A program made the position numbers and the translations under genes. The notes beneath the pieces were generated by a model. The model did not search any database, had not been told where the DNA came from, and saw nothing but the letters and a program-made list of their open reading frames with translations. A stretch of 64,000 nt of DNA, from the NCBI GenBank assembly GCA_030594645.1, contig JAUVEU010000007.1, positions 1-64,000 on the forward strand, in the 5' to 3' direction. Below, piece after piece: positions 45,944 through 55,158 of the stretch (position 1 is its first letter; the number at the start of each line of letters is the position of its first letter). The DNA is from Candidatus Aegiribacteria sp. GTDB lineage: Bacteria > Fermentibacterota > Fermentibacteria > Fermentibacterales > JCC-6.

Positions 45944-48766
45944 TCAGTCACCCAGAGATTCAAGTCTGAAAAGATCGTGATCCTTCATTTCCAGGGCAAG
46001 CTCCCCAAGAGTAATGCCGCGGTAGATTCTGAGTATCCGTTTAAGTCGGAAAGTGGTTTTTCTGCCTGAATTATGATGTTGTCTGAAACGCTGGAAGGCA
46101 CTCATTCTATTGGAGATATTCAGCGAATCAATTTCCCAGGGATGGAAATATAGAACTGGAATTCTACCGGTTCTGGAAATGCTTCTGAGAAGCATTCTGT
46201 GAAAAGCGCCAGGATAGAATCTCATATAAGCTCCACCTGCTGCAGGCAGCTTTACACGCAGAAATTGAATGGACGCGAGAGGCAGCTCAAGAATAGAATC
46301 TTTCTCACCCTTTAGTTCAAAAGGAGAAAGTGGCGCGCAGGGCATACCGTATCGATGCCTGAACATGGGATAAATACTGCTGTCATACCTGTAACCGCGA
46401 GCAACAATCTCATCAATAACCCATTTGGTTCCGGAAGTAACAGAAAAACTGGGCGCCCTGAATCCAATCGGTTCCGGTATGGATAAAGGTTCGACAAGCT
46501 TCTGGAAACGATCAATGTTTCTGCAGAACTCATCGCGCGATTGCATGGAGAGTTCAAGGTGATGATAGCCGTGGTAGCCTATTTCGTGTCCTTCCTGGAC
46601 TATTTTCTGAGCGAGTTCAGGATGGCGCTCAAGAAGCCACCCGAGAAAGAAAAAAGTTGCTTTTGCCTTATGAGCGCTTAGAAGGTCAAGAATATCGTTC
46701 AGTGTTTCAGGTGTCCTGGAGTCCATGCTGTTCCACTGTTCCTGAGGATACCATTTTCTTGCGGCGTAGGTCTGGAACCATTCCTCAATATCGAATGACA
46801 GGGCAACCCTTGGTCTGGGGATCTTTATACCGGCTATGTCTCCGCCCATATCCCGGAATCGATCCACATCATCCTTCGAAGGGAAGTAATTGAAAGTTGC
46901 TTTATCGGAAGAATTCTCAAACAGTTTGTAATCACCACGTTGTATAATCGAAAGTCCTTCAGAGACAAGATCGGCAGTAATTCGTTTTGATTCCACCTGA
47001 AGCAGTTGAACAGATATGTTTTCTATGGAGGCATCAAAAGGTTTCTGAATAAGAATTCCTCCTGCATCGAGTTTCTTTTCCATCTTATGAAGAGTAACGC
47101 CAGGCTGATCTCCGTGGAAAAGAGACCAGAAAGTCGGAAGCATTCCACGGTTTGCGGGAAGGAGAGAAGAATGCACATTCCAGGCTCCGAGTCTGGGGAT
47201 TGCGAGCGTACTCTTACTTAGAATCTGTGGACATGCCAGAGAAAGAAAAATATCCGGATCAAGGTTTCTAAGCAGATCGTTGGAATCAGGGCTATTTATT
47301 CTGTCCAACTTAATGTAATCAGCATGCATTCTGGAAGCTGTCTGTTTCAACGAATGGGGAAAGCGGGTGGGTAACCTGATAAAGCCTGCTGTCTTAAAAG
47401 ATAAAAAGCGGATCAGCTCCCGGAAGAATCCGGAAGGACCATAAAGAGCTGTATAGCGCTTTAAGTTCAGTACTGGTTTCTTCAATGATCCATGTCCGGG
47501 AAGAGAGACGAGAGTATACCTGTTGAAGGGGTTTTTCCTGATGATATTTGTGACAGTCCGGGGAATATTGAAAGGTTCGTTATCACAAAGAAAAACTATA
47601 CTCATCTCTGGAGAGCTTATTCTGGTGTAGAGATCAAATAAGCAATCAACCATCCTGCGAGCGGAAAAGGGTTCTATGTCATCATCCACAGATGACAAAA
47701 GATGAGTGACAGTAGAGGGGGAATCCAGCAGGCTTATAACACCTCCGGCAAGAGCGGGTATATCGCCTTCGGGAAACAGTAATCCATTTCGATTCCCATC
47801 GACAAGTTCATGAATGCCGCCGACATCGGTAGACACAACAGGAATCCCTGCAGCAAGGCATTCCAGCAGAGCTCTTGGAAGCCCCTCTGTACGTGATGTT
47901 ATCAGAAAGAGATCGAAAGCAGGCAGGATTTCTGCAATATCCTTTCTGCTTCCGACAAGAAGAAAGCTATCCTGAAGATTATGAGATTCAATCCATTTTT
48001 CTGTCTGTTTCATGAGGGGGCCGTCACCGACAAGAACAAACAGAACGTCGGGTTTATGCTTGATAACCAGAGAGGCGACTTTAACAAAAATGTCGGGTGC
48101 TTTCTCCTGACAGAAACGCATAACTGACCCGATAACAGGAATGTCAATCGGGAGATCAAGCTTTGCTCTTGCCTCGGACTTATTGCCTCTTGCCTTTCGG
48201 AATTCCTCGAAATCAACTCCGCTTCGAATAATCATGTAGCTGTCCCTGGATCCGATTCCGAATCTGACAGCTTTATCGCGATCTCGGGAGCTAACGGCGA
48301 TATTGGCGTGAGCAAGCCTGAAACCGATCTTTTCAAGCGAGATGTAAAACCATTTTTTTAAAGAGTGCATGGAATCATAGAAAGGCCATCCATGGGCAGT
48401 CTGTATTATTTTTACTTCAGGAAAAGAGGCAGCAGCAAGCCTCCCGAGGAATCGAGCCTTTGATCCATGTGTATGAACGATATCATAATTCCCGTCTTTT
48501 ATAATATTTCGAATCTCGAAAAAAGCGATCAAATCATTAACAGGAGATATCTCTCTTTTGAGATGAGGAGCCAGAAGAAGGTTAATATCCCATTCTCTGA
48601 CAAGATCATACAAATCCCCTTCAGAAGGTCTCTCAGGTCCGGTGAGGATATCTGAAGGGTAACCTTTTTCTGATATATCTCTGGTGGAAATAAGCGTATT
48701 CATCTGGGCACCACCAACAGCAATTTTCGTGATTATATGGAGTACACGGACTTTTCTTTCTGACAT
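45944..48766 (-). CDS. Three-domain fusion: GT4 glycosyltransferase + formyltransferase + polysaccharide deacetylase
   Basis: 940 residues in three enzyme domains. Residues 1-380 are a GT-B family 4 glycosyltransferase (G-G-A-Q-M near 18, S-R-T-E-G-L-P near 291). Residues about 388-635 are a formyltransferase with catalytic N530, H532 (N-V-H-S-S-L-L-P) and D567, spaced as in ArnA and Fmt. Residues about 652-930 are a polysaccharide deacetylase with D659-I-E661 and metal ligands H732 and H736. The set recalls ArnA/ArnC/ArnD, where an amino sugar is formylated, transferred and deformylated. Last gene of a minus-strand operon of membrane proteins and a HAD phosphatase. Order of action is inference. 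Confidence 0.85.
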   Translation of the reverse strand: MSERKVRVLHIITKIAVGGAQMNTLISTRDISEKGYPSDILTGPERPSEGDLYDLVREWDINLLLAPHLKREISPVNDLIAFFEIRNIIKDGNYDIVHTHGSKARFLGRLAAASFPEVKIIQTAHGWPFYDSMHSLKKWFYISLEKIGFRLAHANIAVSSRDRDKAVRFGIGSRDSYMIIRSGVDFEEFRKARGNKSEARAKLDLPIDIPVIGSVMRFCQEKAPDIFVKVASLVIKHKPDVLFVLVGDGPLMKQTEKWIESHNLQDSFLLVGSRKDIAEILPAFDLFLITSRTEGLPRALLECLAAGIPVVSTDVGGIHELVDGNRNGLLFPEGDIPALAGGVISLLDSPSTVTHLLSSVDDDIEPFSARRMVDCLFDLYTRISSPEMSIVFLCDNEPFNIPRTVTNIIRKNPFNRYTLVSLPGHGSLKKPVLNLKRYTALYGPSGFFRELIRFLSFKTAGFIRLPTRFPHSLKQTASRMHADYIKLDRINSPDSNDLLRNLDPDIFLSLACPQILSKSTLAIPRLGAWNVHSSLLPANRGMLPTFWSLFHGDQPGVTLHKMEKKLDAGGILIQKPFDASIENISVQLLQVESKRITADLVSEGLSIIQRGDYKLFENSSDKATFNYFPSKDDVDRFRDMGGDIAGIKIPRPRVALSFDIEEWFQTYAARKWYPQEQWNSMDSRTPETLNDILDLLSAHKAKATFFFLGWLLERHPELAQKIVQEGHEIGYHGYHHLELSMQSRDEFCRNIDRFQKLVEPLSIPEPIGFRAPSFSVTSGTKWVIDEIVARGYRYDSSIYPMFRHRYGMPCAPLSPFELKGEKDSILELPLASIQFLRVKLPAAGGAYMRFYPGAFHRMLLRSISRTGRIPVLYFHPWEIDSLNISNRMSAFQRFRQHHNSGRKTTFRLKRILRIYRGITLGELALEMKDHDLFRLESLGD

Positions 48767-48769
48767 TAC

Positions 48770-49291
48770 TCAGTCCGTACGTGAGTTTCCGCTGTTTGTG
48801 GTGGGTTTGCAGAAAAGGGCGTAAAGGTAGAAGAGGGCAAGAACCACAGTAAGACCGGAGTAGAACAACGGGCTGATGAAAAGACAACCGATAGCCCAGA
48901 ACAGGAGAAGAGGTATCAATATGATGCGAAAATGCTTTTTTCTGGTCCAGGTGCGGTCAGGGGGGTAAGAAGAAAACAATCTGAAGAGATCTTCAGCAAT
49001 ACTGAAAAGAACCACGGAAAGAGCAACGAGCAGAAGATGAAAGATCATTCCTCCGGCCAGGTGCTGATTATCAATGAGGGCAAAAGCAGATGTGATGAAA
49101 GGGAGAAAAATCATGCCCGTGAGGAGAGTTATAAAACCTGTCACCATAAGCCTGTCAGCCGTCAGGACAGGATACTTCTCCTTCAGGTGACGAACCATTG
49201 TATGCATAAGAATACGTGACAGACGAAATAGCCCAATGATCACAAGAATAACAAAGGCAACCATGCCGTAGTCAATCAGTCTTTCAGTCAA
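48770..49291 (-). CDS. Multi-pass membrane protein of unknown family
   Basis: 173 residues with about five membrane helices (near residues 7-25, 45-65, 75-95, 118-135, 137-155). The TTG at 49291 has GGGAGG 7 bases upstream and is preferred to an ATG at 49336. It precedes the fusion glycosyltransferase by 3 bases, so the two are probably co-translated. No family recognised. Confidence 0.62.
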   Translation of the reverse strand: MTERLIDYGMVAFVILVIIGLFRLSRILMHTMVRHLKEKYPVLTADRLMVTGFITLLTGMIFLPFITSAFALIDNQHLAGGMIFHLLLVALSVVLFSIAEDLFRLFSSYPPDRTWTRKKHFRIILIPLLLFWAIGCLFISPLFYSGLTVVLALFYLYALFCKPTTNSGNSRTD

Positions 49292-49369
49292 ATGAATCCT
49301 CCCGATCCAAGAAAATCCGTATTTCAGACAAAGCAATATACAATTCAGTCAATTCAAGACACAGATAGA

Positions 49370-49948
49370 TCAATCCTTGAGATCCTTTGTCTGGTAGAAG
49401 TAACCGGTGATTGCAAAAATCGCTGTCAGAGCAATTCCGATGATGAATCCGCTGTTAGTATTTTCGGTATACATCCCGATTGTTCTGAGAAAACCAGCAC
49501 GGTCAAGAATATCCAGAGCTGAAGATCCGGCGACATAGCCTCCGGCCAGAGCGGTTATGAACGCAATGACAGGAGTTCTGTATACCTGTACAAGAATACC
49601 GATAGCAAGAGCAATTCCAGCATGAGCAACGCCTGGAATTCCAGGAAGAAGCCCCCTCACGGCAAAAAGACCTATAACCGTGCCGGCAAAGAACATTGAT
49701 ATCTTCCAGGCAACAACGGAAAGTCCGGCTGATACTAATCCGGTCACCCATGGAATCCAGGGGGAACTGCTGATGGTTTGATTAAGGGCATCGCAGACAA
49801 CCTGCGCGCCAAGGGAATAACCGATCAGAAATCCGAAAAGAAGAATGACGAAACCAAGTAACTTCTTCCCGAAGAAACAGAATATAAGACCGATAACCAG
49901 TCCTGCAATCGAAAGAGTAAGAAGATCTGTCTCAAAAATAAGATGCAT
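49370..49948 (-). CDS. Multi-pass membrane protein, DUF4203/TMEM198-like
   Basis: 192 residues with about seven glycine-rich membrane helices and little soluble sequence. The pattern resembles the TMEM198/DUF4203 family. ATG at 49948 has AAAGGAAAG upstream; a longer start at 49966 overlaps the HAD gene. Assignment is from hydrophobicity pattern only. Confidence 0.6.
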   Translation of the reverse strand: MHLIFETDLLTLSIAGLVIGLIFCFFGKKLLGFVILLFGFLIGYSLGAQVVCDALNQTISSSPWIPWVTGLVSAGLSVVAWKISMFFAGTVIGLFAVRGLLPGIPGVAHAGIALAIGILVQVYRTPVIAFITALAGGYVAGSSALDILDRAGFLRTIGMYTENTNSGFIIGIALTAIFAITGYFYQTKDLKD

Positions 49949-49962
49949 ATAGCTTTCCTTTC

Positions 49963-50655
49963 TCAATTCCTTTCTGTTGTATTCAGAAGGGTAAGAATAG
50001 ATCCAATACCGTTAATTGCATATCCTGACTTAATGTCAAGCCCTCGATTAAGGTCGTTAAGCACAAGAACACTTTGAAAACCGCCTTCCTCTGCCGCTCT
50101 GATGCCTTTCCAGGAATCCTCGAAGACCAGGATATCAGAAGGCAGAACGCCCATCCTTGAAGCGGCAAGAAGGAAAATGTCTGGAGCAGGCTTTTTCCTT
50201 AAACCCTCTCCTCCTACAAGAGCAGGAACATGTGCGTTGGAATGCTGGAGAATCTCCTTCACAATCCATGAACGTGTATTCGAAGCAATGCAGAAAGGGC
50301 GTATAGACATTTCAGACACGGAGGAAAGTCTGGCCAGCAACTCTTTTACCCGTGGAAACAGCGGGATATCTCCCCGTCTGCAATAACCCTCATATATCTC
50401 CCTCTGAGAAAGAGCCGCTTGATCAGCATCTATGTTCTGAAGACCGTTTCTCCGGATCTCACCTTCCAGCCCTTCACCAAGTGAAGACCAGTACAGCCAG
50501 TAATCCTCAGGGGTAATTGAATGGCCCCATGGCTCGAGCGCAGCATTCCAGGATCTTCTGAAAAAGGGTTCGCTGTCTGCCAGAACGCCGTCAAAATCGA
50601 AAAGGGCGGCTCCGCATTTATTCCATGCTTCAGCCAGTTTATCAGAGGCGTTCAT
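49963..50655 (-). CDS. HAD-superfamily hydrolase, phosphoglucomutase/phosphatase type
   Basis: 230 residues. The nucleophile motif D-F-D-G-V-L-A-D-S-E lies at residues 20-29, with a helical cap after it; I-A-S-N-T-R-S and V-F-E-D-S-W-K-G-I-R-A-A supply the other HAD motifs. Likely a sugar- or small-metabolite phosphatase or beta-phosphoglucomutase-like enzyme. First gene of the envelope operon, divergent from ptb. Confidence 0.85.
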   Translation of the reverse strand: MNASDKLAEAWNKCGAALFDFDGVLADSEPFFRRSWNAALEPWGHSITPEDYWLYWSSLGEGLEGEIRRNGLQNIDADQAALSQREIYEGYCRRGDIPLFPRVKELLARLSSVSEMSIRPFCIASNTRSWIVKEILQHSNAHVPALVGGEGLRKKPAPDIFLLAASRMGVLPSDILVFEDSWKGIRAAEEGGFQSVLVLNDLNRGLDIKSGYAINGIGSILTLLNTTERN

Positions 50656-50680
50656 TATTCAGCATTCCGTTCCTTTCACC

Positions 50681-50709
50681 TTGGCCTTACGTGAATCTGG
50701 TTACATAAT
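50681..50709 (+). promoter_or_regulatory. Promoter of the ptb-buk-ior operon
   Basis: TTGGCC (50681-50686), 17-base spacer, CATAAT (50704-50709). About 90 bases of leader follow before the start at 50804. Confidence 0.45.
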
Positions 50710-50803
50710 ACAAAATCCGACAGCACAGAGACCACATTGCTGTTTGATTAAGAGTGTGCCATACGATCTTTACAGGAAGATAACAGGTTCGGGGGGGGTT
50801 GAA

Positions 50804-51706
50804 TTGTTCAAGAATTTCCTTGAAATCAGACAGGCCGCAAAAGATATATCCGATGCCAGGGTGGCCGTTCCTATGGGACATGACCCGGCCTCTATGAAAG
50901 CCCTGATTACAGCCGTGGAGGAAGGTCTGGCTTCGGTTGTTGTCTTTGGTCCGATGGCAGGGGTGAACGACACCCTTTCAGGCCTGGGGATGAACCTTCC
51001 ATCAGGAATAGAAATTGTGGATACGGAAGATCAGGAGAAAGCAGCGGCAGAAGCGGTAAGGATGGTAAGTTCAGGAGAGGCTTCAATCCTGATGAAGGGC
51101 ATGCTGAAAACCTCGGTATTTCAGAAAGCTATGCTCGACAAAGATACAGGCCTTCGTACAGGTCGGGTTCTGAGTCATGTAGCTGTAGTGAGCGCACCGG
51201 TTATGGGCAGATTGATCATAATTACAGACGGAGGGATGAATATACGGCCTGAGTCTGACGCGGTCGTACAGATAGCACTCAATGCGTCCGATGTAATAAT
51301 GAAACTGGGTGCGGAGAAACCTCTTGTTGCTCTGCTTGCCGCGATAGAAACAGAGAATCCCAAAATGCCTGAGACAATACGCTTTTCTGAAGTAGCACGC
51401 AGGGGTATTCCCGGACTGGAAGTTCTCGGACCGGTAGCAGTTGACGGGGCGCTGGATCCTGAATCCGCGGCAGTAAAGAACATTTCAGGCCCGGTCGCGG
51501 GGAAAGCAAATATACTGATCACACCTGATATCGCATGCGGCAATATTCTGGCGAAAGGTTTGATGTATATGGCTGGAGCGGAGATAGGAGGTTTGATCAT
51601 GGGAGCGGCAGCTCCGGTGGTGATGCTGTCCCGCTCTGACAAACCGATTACAAAATTGAATTCTCTCGCTCTTGGCGTGATACTTTCAGGAGGATGCAAT
51701 GTCTGA
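50804..51706 (+). CDS. ptb: Phosphate butyryltransferase-like acyltransferase
   Basis: 300 residues from a TTG at 50804, matching the family size; a start at 50681 would add an atypical N-terminus. Phosphate acyl/butyryl transferase motifs: M-K-G-M-L-K-T-S, T-D-G-G-M-N-I-x-P, and G-x-L-D near residue 230. It swaps CoA for phosphate on short-chain acyl-CoA. An eight-G run ends 5 bases before the TTG and may be its ribosome-binding site. The buk ATG lies inside its last codons. Confidence 0.9.
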   Translation: MFKNFLEIRQAAKDISDARVAVPMGHDPASMKALITAVEEGLASVVVFGPMAGVNDTLSGLGMNLPSGIEIVDTEDQEKAAAEAVRMVSSGEASILMKGMLKTSVFQKAMLDKDTGLRTGRVLSHVAVVSAPVMGRLIIITDGGMNIRPESDAVVQIALNASDVIMKLGAEKPLVALLAAIETENPKMPETIRFSEVARRGIPGLEVLGPVAVDGALDPESAAVKNISGPVAGKANILITPDIACGNILAKGLMYMAGAEIGGLIMGAAAPVVMLSRSDKPITKLNSLALGVILSGGCNV

Positions 51707-52781
51707 AGAAGGAAGATTGATTCTGGCTATCAATCCTGGAGGGACTTCTACAAAACTCGGTCTCTTCAGGGAAACAGAGCTGCTTTTTGAAGAAAGTATT
51801 CGCCATCTCCAGGAAGAGCTGGGAAAGTATGAAACCACGTTCGATCAACATGAGTTTCGAAAAGAAATCATCCTGAATACCCTTACAGAAGCCGGACATG
51901 ATGTTTCAGACCTGACGGCTGTTGTGGGAAGAGGAGGAGCTTTCAAACCACTGAAAAGCGGAACCTACAGGGTAAACAAAAAACTTGTTGATGATATAAA
52001 GGAAGGGACAACTCTGCAGGCTGATCATCCGTCAAATCTAGGAGCTCTTCTTGCTTTCAGCATTGCGGAAACATCAGATCTCGCAGCATTTATTGTTGAT
52101 CCTGTGTGCGTTGATGAAATGATAGACGAGGCAAGACTTTCCGGCCTTCCATGCCTTCCGAGAATCAGCCTGAGCCATGCTCTCAATATCCGCATGGTAG
52201 CGTATAAGGCAGCAGAAAGACTTGAGAAAAACCTTGATGAAATCAATCTTGTTGTACTGCACCTCGGTAGCGGTATATCGGTAAATGCCCTGAGAAAAGG
52301 ACGAATGATTGATACGAGTCAGGCAAATGATGGAGGACCTTTCAGCCCGCAGAGAGTAGGGGCGCTTCCAACAACAGGCCTTGCTCGATTATGTCTTTCA
52401 GGCGACTATAACTGGAAAGACATGAAAAGGATCCTTCTGAAAGAAGGAGGTCTTTATGCATACACCGGAACCGACCATGTTGGAGAAGCGGTACAGAGAG
52501 CAGAAAGAGGAGATAAAACAGCCGACCTGGCCCTCAGAGCGATGGCCTACCAGATAATCAAGGAAGGCGGCGCTATGGCGGCTGCTCTTCACGGAGATGT
52601 GGATGCTATAGTAATTACAGGAGGAATAGCGCATAACAGATGGATGACAGACAGGCTGATTGAAGGCCTGGGTTTCCTCGGAGAAGTGATTCTTTTCCCT
52701 GGCGAAGAAGAACTGGAAGCTCTTGCCAGAGGAGTACTGAGAGTTCTGGACTCTGTCGAGGAAGAAAAGACATACGACTAA
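51699..52781 (+). CDS. buk: Butyrate kinase
   Basis: 360 residues, ASKHA fold. A-I-N-P-G-G-T-S-T-K-L-G-L near the start is the phosphate-binding loop; V-G-R-G-G, H-L-G-S-G-I-S-V and T-G-G-I-A-H-N follow in order. It turns acyl phosphate plus ADP into acid and ATP. ATG at 51699 has AGGAGG upstream and overlaps ptb by 8 bases. Confidence 0.95.
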   Translation: MSEEGRLILAINPGGTSTKLGLFRETELLFEESIRHLQEELGKYETTFDQHEFRKEIILNTLTEAGHDVSDLTAVVGRGGAFKPLKSGTYRVNKKLVDDIKEGTTLQADHPSNLGALLAFSIAETSDLAAFIVDPVCVDEMIDEARLSGLPCLPRISLSHALNIRMVAYKAAERLEKNLDEINLVVLHLGSGISVNALRKGRMIDTSQANDGGPFSPQRVGALPTTGLARLCLSGDYNWKDMKRILLKEGGLYAYTGTDHVGEAVQRAERGDKTADLALRAMAYQIIKEGGAMAAALHGDVDAIVITGGIAHNRWMTDRLIEGLGFLGEVILFPGEEELEALARGVLRVLDSVEEEKTYD

Positions 52782-52798
52782 TTTCAGAAAGGCGGAAT

Positions 52799-54583
52799 AT
52801 GAGAGAAAAACTCAATACGATTGTGGATGGAACTCTCCTTCTATCAGGAAACGAAGCAATCGCAAGAGGTGCCTGGGAGTCCGGCGTGCATTTCGCGTCA
52901 GCCTATCCAGGGACTCCTTCTACTGAAATCCTTGAGACAATTGGAGATGAATACGACGAGATTGACGCTCAATGGGCTCCTAATGAAAAAGTCAGCCTTG
53001 AGGTTATTGCAGGAGCATCATTCGCAGGAGCAAGAGTGTTATCCGCAATGAAGCATGTGGGGCTGAATGTTGCTGCCGATCCTCTTTTTACGCTCAGCTA
53101 CCTGGGGGCAACAGGTGGAATAGTCATAGTATCCGCTGATGATCCGGGCATGCATTCCAGTCAGAACGAGCAGGACAACCGTCTTATGGCGAGAGCAGCG
53201 AAAGTTGTCTGCCTTGAACCTTCCGACAGCCAGGAAGCCAAGGACATGGTCGGAGAGGCTCTTTCCATATCCGAGGATTTTGACACTCCGGTTCTCATAC
53301 GAGTCACTACCAGGATATGTCACTCAAAGAGTATCGTGAAGGTAGGTCCCCGCAGGGAAGTTCCAGTGAAGGGGTATGTAACTGATATAGCCAAAAGAGT
53401 ACCTATTCCCTCGAACGCAAGGAAAATGCATTCAAGAGTCGTTAAAAGGCTCAAAGAACTTTCCGTCTGGGGCTCCGAAAGTTCTCTAAACTGGATTGAG
53501 GATGGCGACCGCGCTGTCGGCATTATAACAAGCGGAATCTCATATCAGTACGTCAAAGAGGTTTGTCCGGAAGCATGCCTGCTGAAGATAGGCATGTCCA
53601 ACCCCTTACCCTGGAACTTGATAGAGAAGTTTATCGGCATGGTCGACAAAGTGATCTTCGTCGAGGAAGGAGAACCATTCCTTGAAGAAAGAGTCCGTTC
53701 GAAATTCCTCATTCCCGCAATCGGCAAGGATATTATTTCAAATGAGGGAGAACTGAATCCGGAATTAGTCAGGAAAGCTCTACATCCGGGTACGACAAAA
53801 GCGGTCACATTCTTCGAAGCAGAACTCCCCGCGAGACCTCCTGCTCTTTGCCCCGGCTGCCCCCACAGAGGCGCTTTCTACTGCCTGAGTAAGCTCAATG
53901 GCAGTTCCACTGGAGACATTGGCTGCTATACTCTTGGACTCATGGCGCCCTTCAATGCGCTTGAGACAACTATCTGCATGGGCGCTTCCATTGGAGTACT
54001 GAGCGGAATTGAAAAAGCGGTTGGCAGAGAGGGAATGGGGAAACTTGTTGCCGCAATAGGAGAATCAACTTTTGTGCATTCCGGAATAACCGGACTCATA
54101 GACATGGTCTACAATGGGAATACCGGAACCGTAATGATAATGGACAACAGCCTTACCGCTATGACCGGCGGGCAGGAAAACCCTACAACAGGTAAAAATT
54201 TGAGGGGAGAGCCTGCGCCTGTGCTTGATCTTGTCAAGGTTGTTGAATCCTGCGGAGTGAAGCACATCAGGGTTATCGACCCGCATGATCTAACCGAGAT
54301 GGAGAAAGTATTCAAAGAGGAGTTCGAGAGGGATGAACTTTCAGTGATTATCACAAGACGTCCCTGTGTAATGTGCTACAGACCGGTAAAAAAGAGTGTG
54401 GCAATACTTGATCCGGAGAAATGTATAGGGTGTAAACTCTGCATGAAACTCGGGTGTCCCGCTATAAGCTGGAAGGATGAAAAACCTGATATCAGCAAGC
54501 TTCTCTGCTGGCCTAACTGTGATCTTTGCGTTCAGGTCTGTCCTGTTGACGCTATCTCGAAGGACATGGAGGGATTGGAATGA
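52799..54583 (+). CDS. iorA: Indolepyruvate:ferredoxin oxidoreductase, alpha subunit
   Basis: 594 residues. N-terminal pyrimidine domain, C-P-G-C-P-H-R-G before the thiamine-diphosphate domain, G-D-I-G-C-Y and a D-N-S-L-T-A-M-T-G metal site. The C-terminus is a two-cluster ferredoxin domain (C-I-G-C-K-L-C and C-D-L-C-V-Q-V-C-P). It decarboxylates aryl-2-oxoacids to acyl-CoA and reduces ferredoxin. ATG has AAAGGCGGA upstream. Confidence 0.95.
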   Translation: MREKLNTIVDGTLLLSGNEAIARGAWESGVHFASAYPGTPSTEILETIGDEYDEIDAQWAPNEKVSLEVIAGASFAGARVLSAMKHVGLNVAADPLFTLSYLGATGGIVIVSADDPGMHSSQNEQDNRLMARAAKVVCLEPSDSQEAKDMVGEALSISEDFDTPVLIRVTTRICHSKSIVKVGPRREVPVKGYVTDIAKRVPIPSNARKMHSRVVKRLKELSVWGSESSLNWIEDGDRAVGIITSGISYQYVKEVCPEACLLKIGMSNPLPWNLIEKFIGMVDKVIFVEEGEPFLEERVRSKFLIPAIGKDIISNEGELNPELVRKALHPGTTKAVTFFEAELPARPPALCPGCPHRGAFYCLSKLNGSSTGDIGCYTLGLMAPFNALETTICMGASIGVLSGIEKAVGREGMGKLVAAIGESTFVHSGITGLIDMVYNGNTGTVMIMDNSLTAMTGGQENPTTGKNLRGEPAPVLDLVKVVESCGVKHIRVIDPHDLTEMEKVFKEEFERDELSVIITRRPCVMCYRPVKKSVAILDPEKCIGCKLCMKLGCPAISWKDEKPDISKLLCWPNCDLCVQVCPVDAISKDMEGLE

Positions 54584-55158
54584 AACCCGTAACAAATGTG
54601 ATCATATGCGGCACTGGAGGTCAGGGGATTCTGCTTGCGAGCGAGATTCTCTGCGAAGCGGCCAGGATGGCCGGCAATGATGTAAAGAAGAGCGAGGTTC
54701 ACGGAATGGCCCAGAGGGGCGGAAGTGTTTCCAGCCATGTCAGGTTCGGAGAGAAAGTGTACAGCCCACTGGTGGAAAAAGGGACGGCTGATCTTATCCT
54801 TTCAATGGAGAAGATGGAGGCTCTGAGATGGGCACCATTCCTTTCGCCATCTGGAACCCTTTTATCATGTGATCTCGAGATAACTCCAATGACAGTTAAC
54901 ACAGGACACGCTGTGTATCCCGATGTTATATCCATGATGAAAGAGCAGGATATACCATGCAGAATGGTACCGGCTTTTGAGATAGCCGAGGAACTAGGTA
55001 ACCTCAGAGTGGTCAATGTGGTACTGATCGGAGCAGCGTCTCCATTTATTCCGATAGATGAAGATTACTGGTACAGGGCTGTCGAGGAAAGGGTTCCGTC
55101 AAAAGCTCTCAAGGTAAACATTGAAGCTTTCAGAAAAGGAAGACAACTGTCAGTATGA
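54580..55158 (+). CDS. iorB: Indolepyruvate:ferredoxin oxidoreductase, beta subunit
   Basis: 192 residues of the gamma-domain type. G-T-G-G-Q-G-I-L-L-A-S at residues 10-20 and E-V-H-G-M-A-Q-R-G-G-S-V near residue 40 are the family signatures. Pairs with IorA, overlapping it by ATGA, and overlaps the following radical SAM gene by ATGA. Confidence 0.95.
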   Translation: MKPVTNVIICGTGGQGILLASEILCEAARMAGNDVKKSEVHGMAQRGGSVSSHVRFGEKVYSPLVEKGTADLILSMEKMEALRWAPFLSPSGTLLSCDLEITPMTVNTGHAVYPDVISMMKEQDIPCRMVPAFEIAEELGNLRVVNVVLIGAASPFIPIDEDYWYRAVEERVPSKALKVNIEAFRKGRQLSV

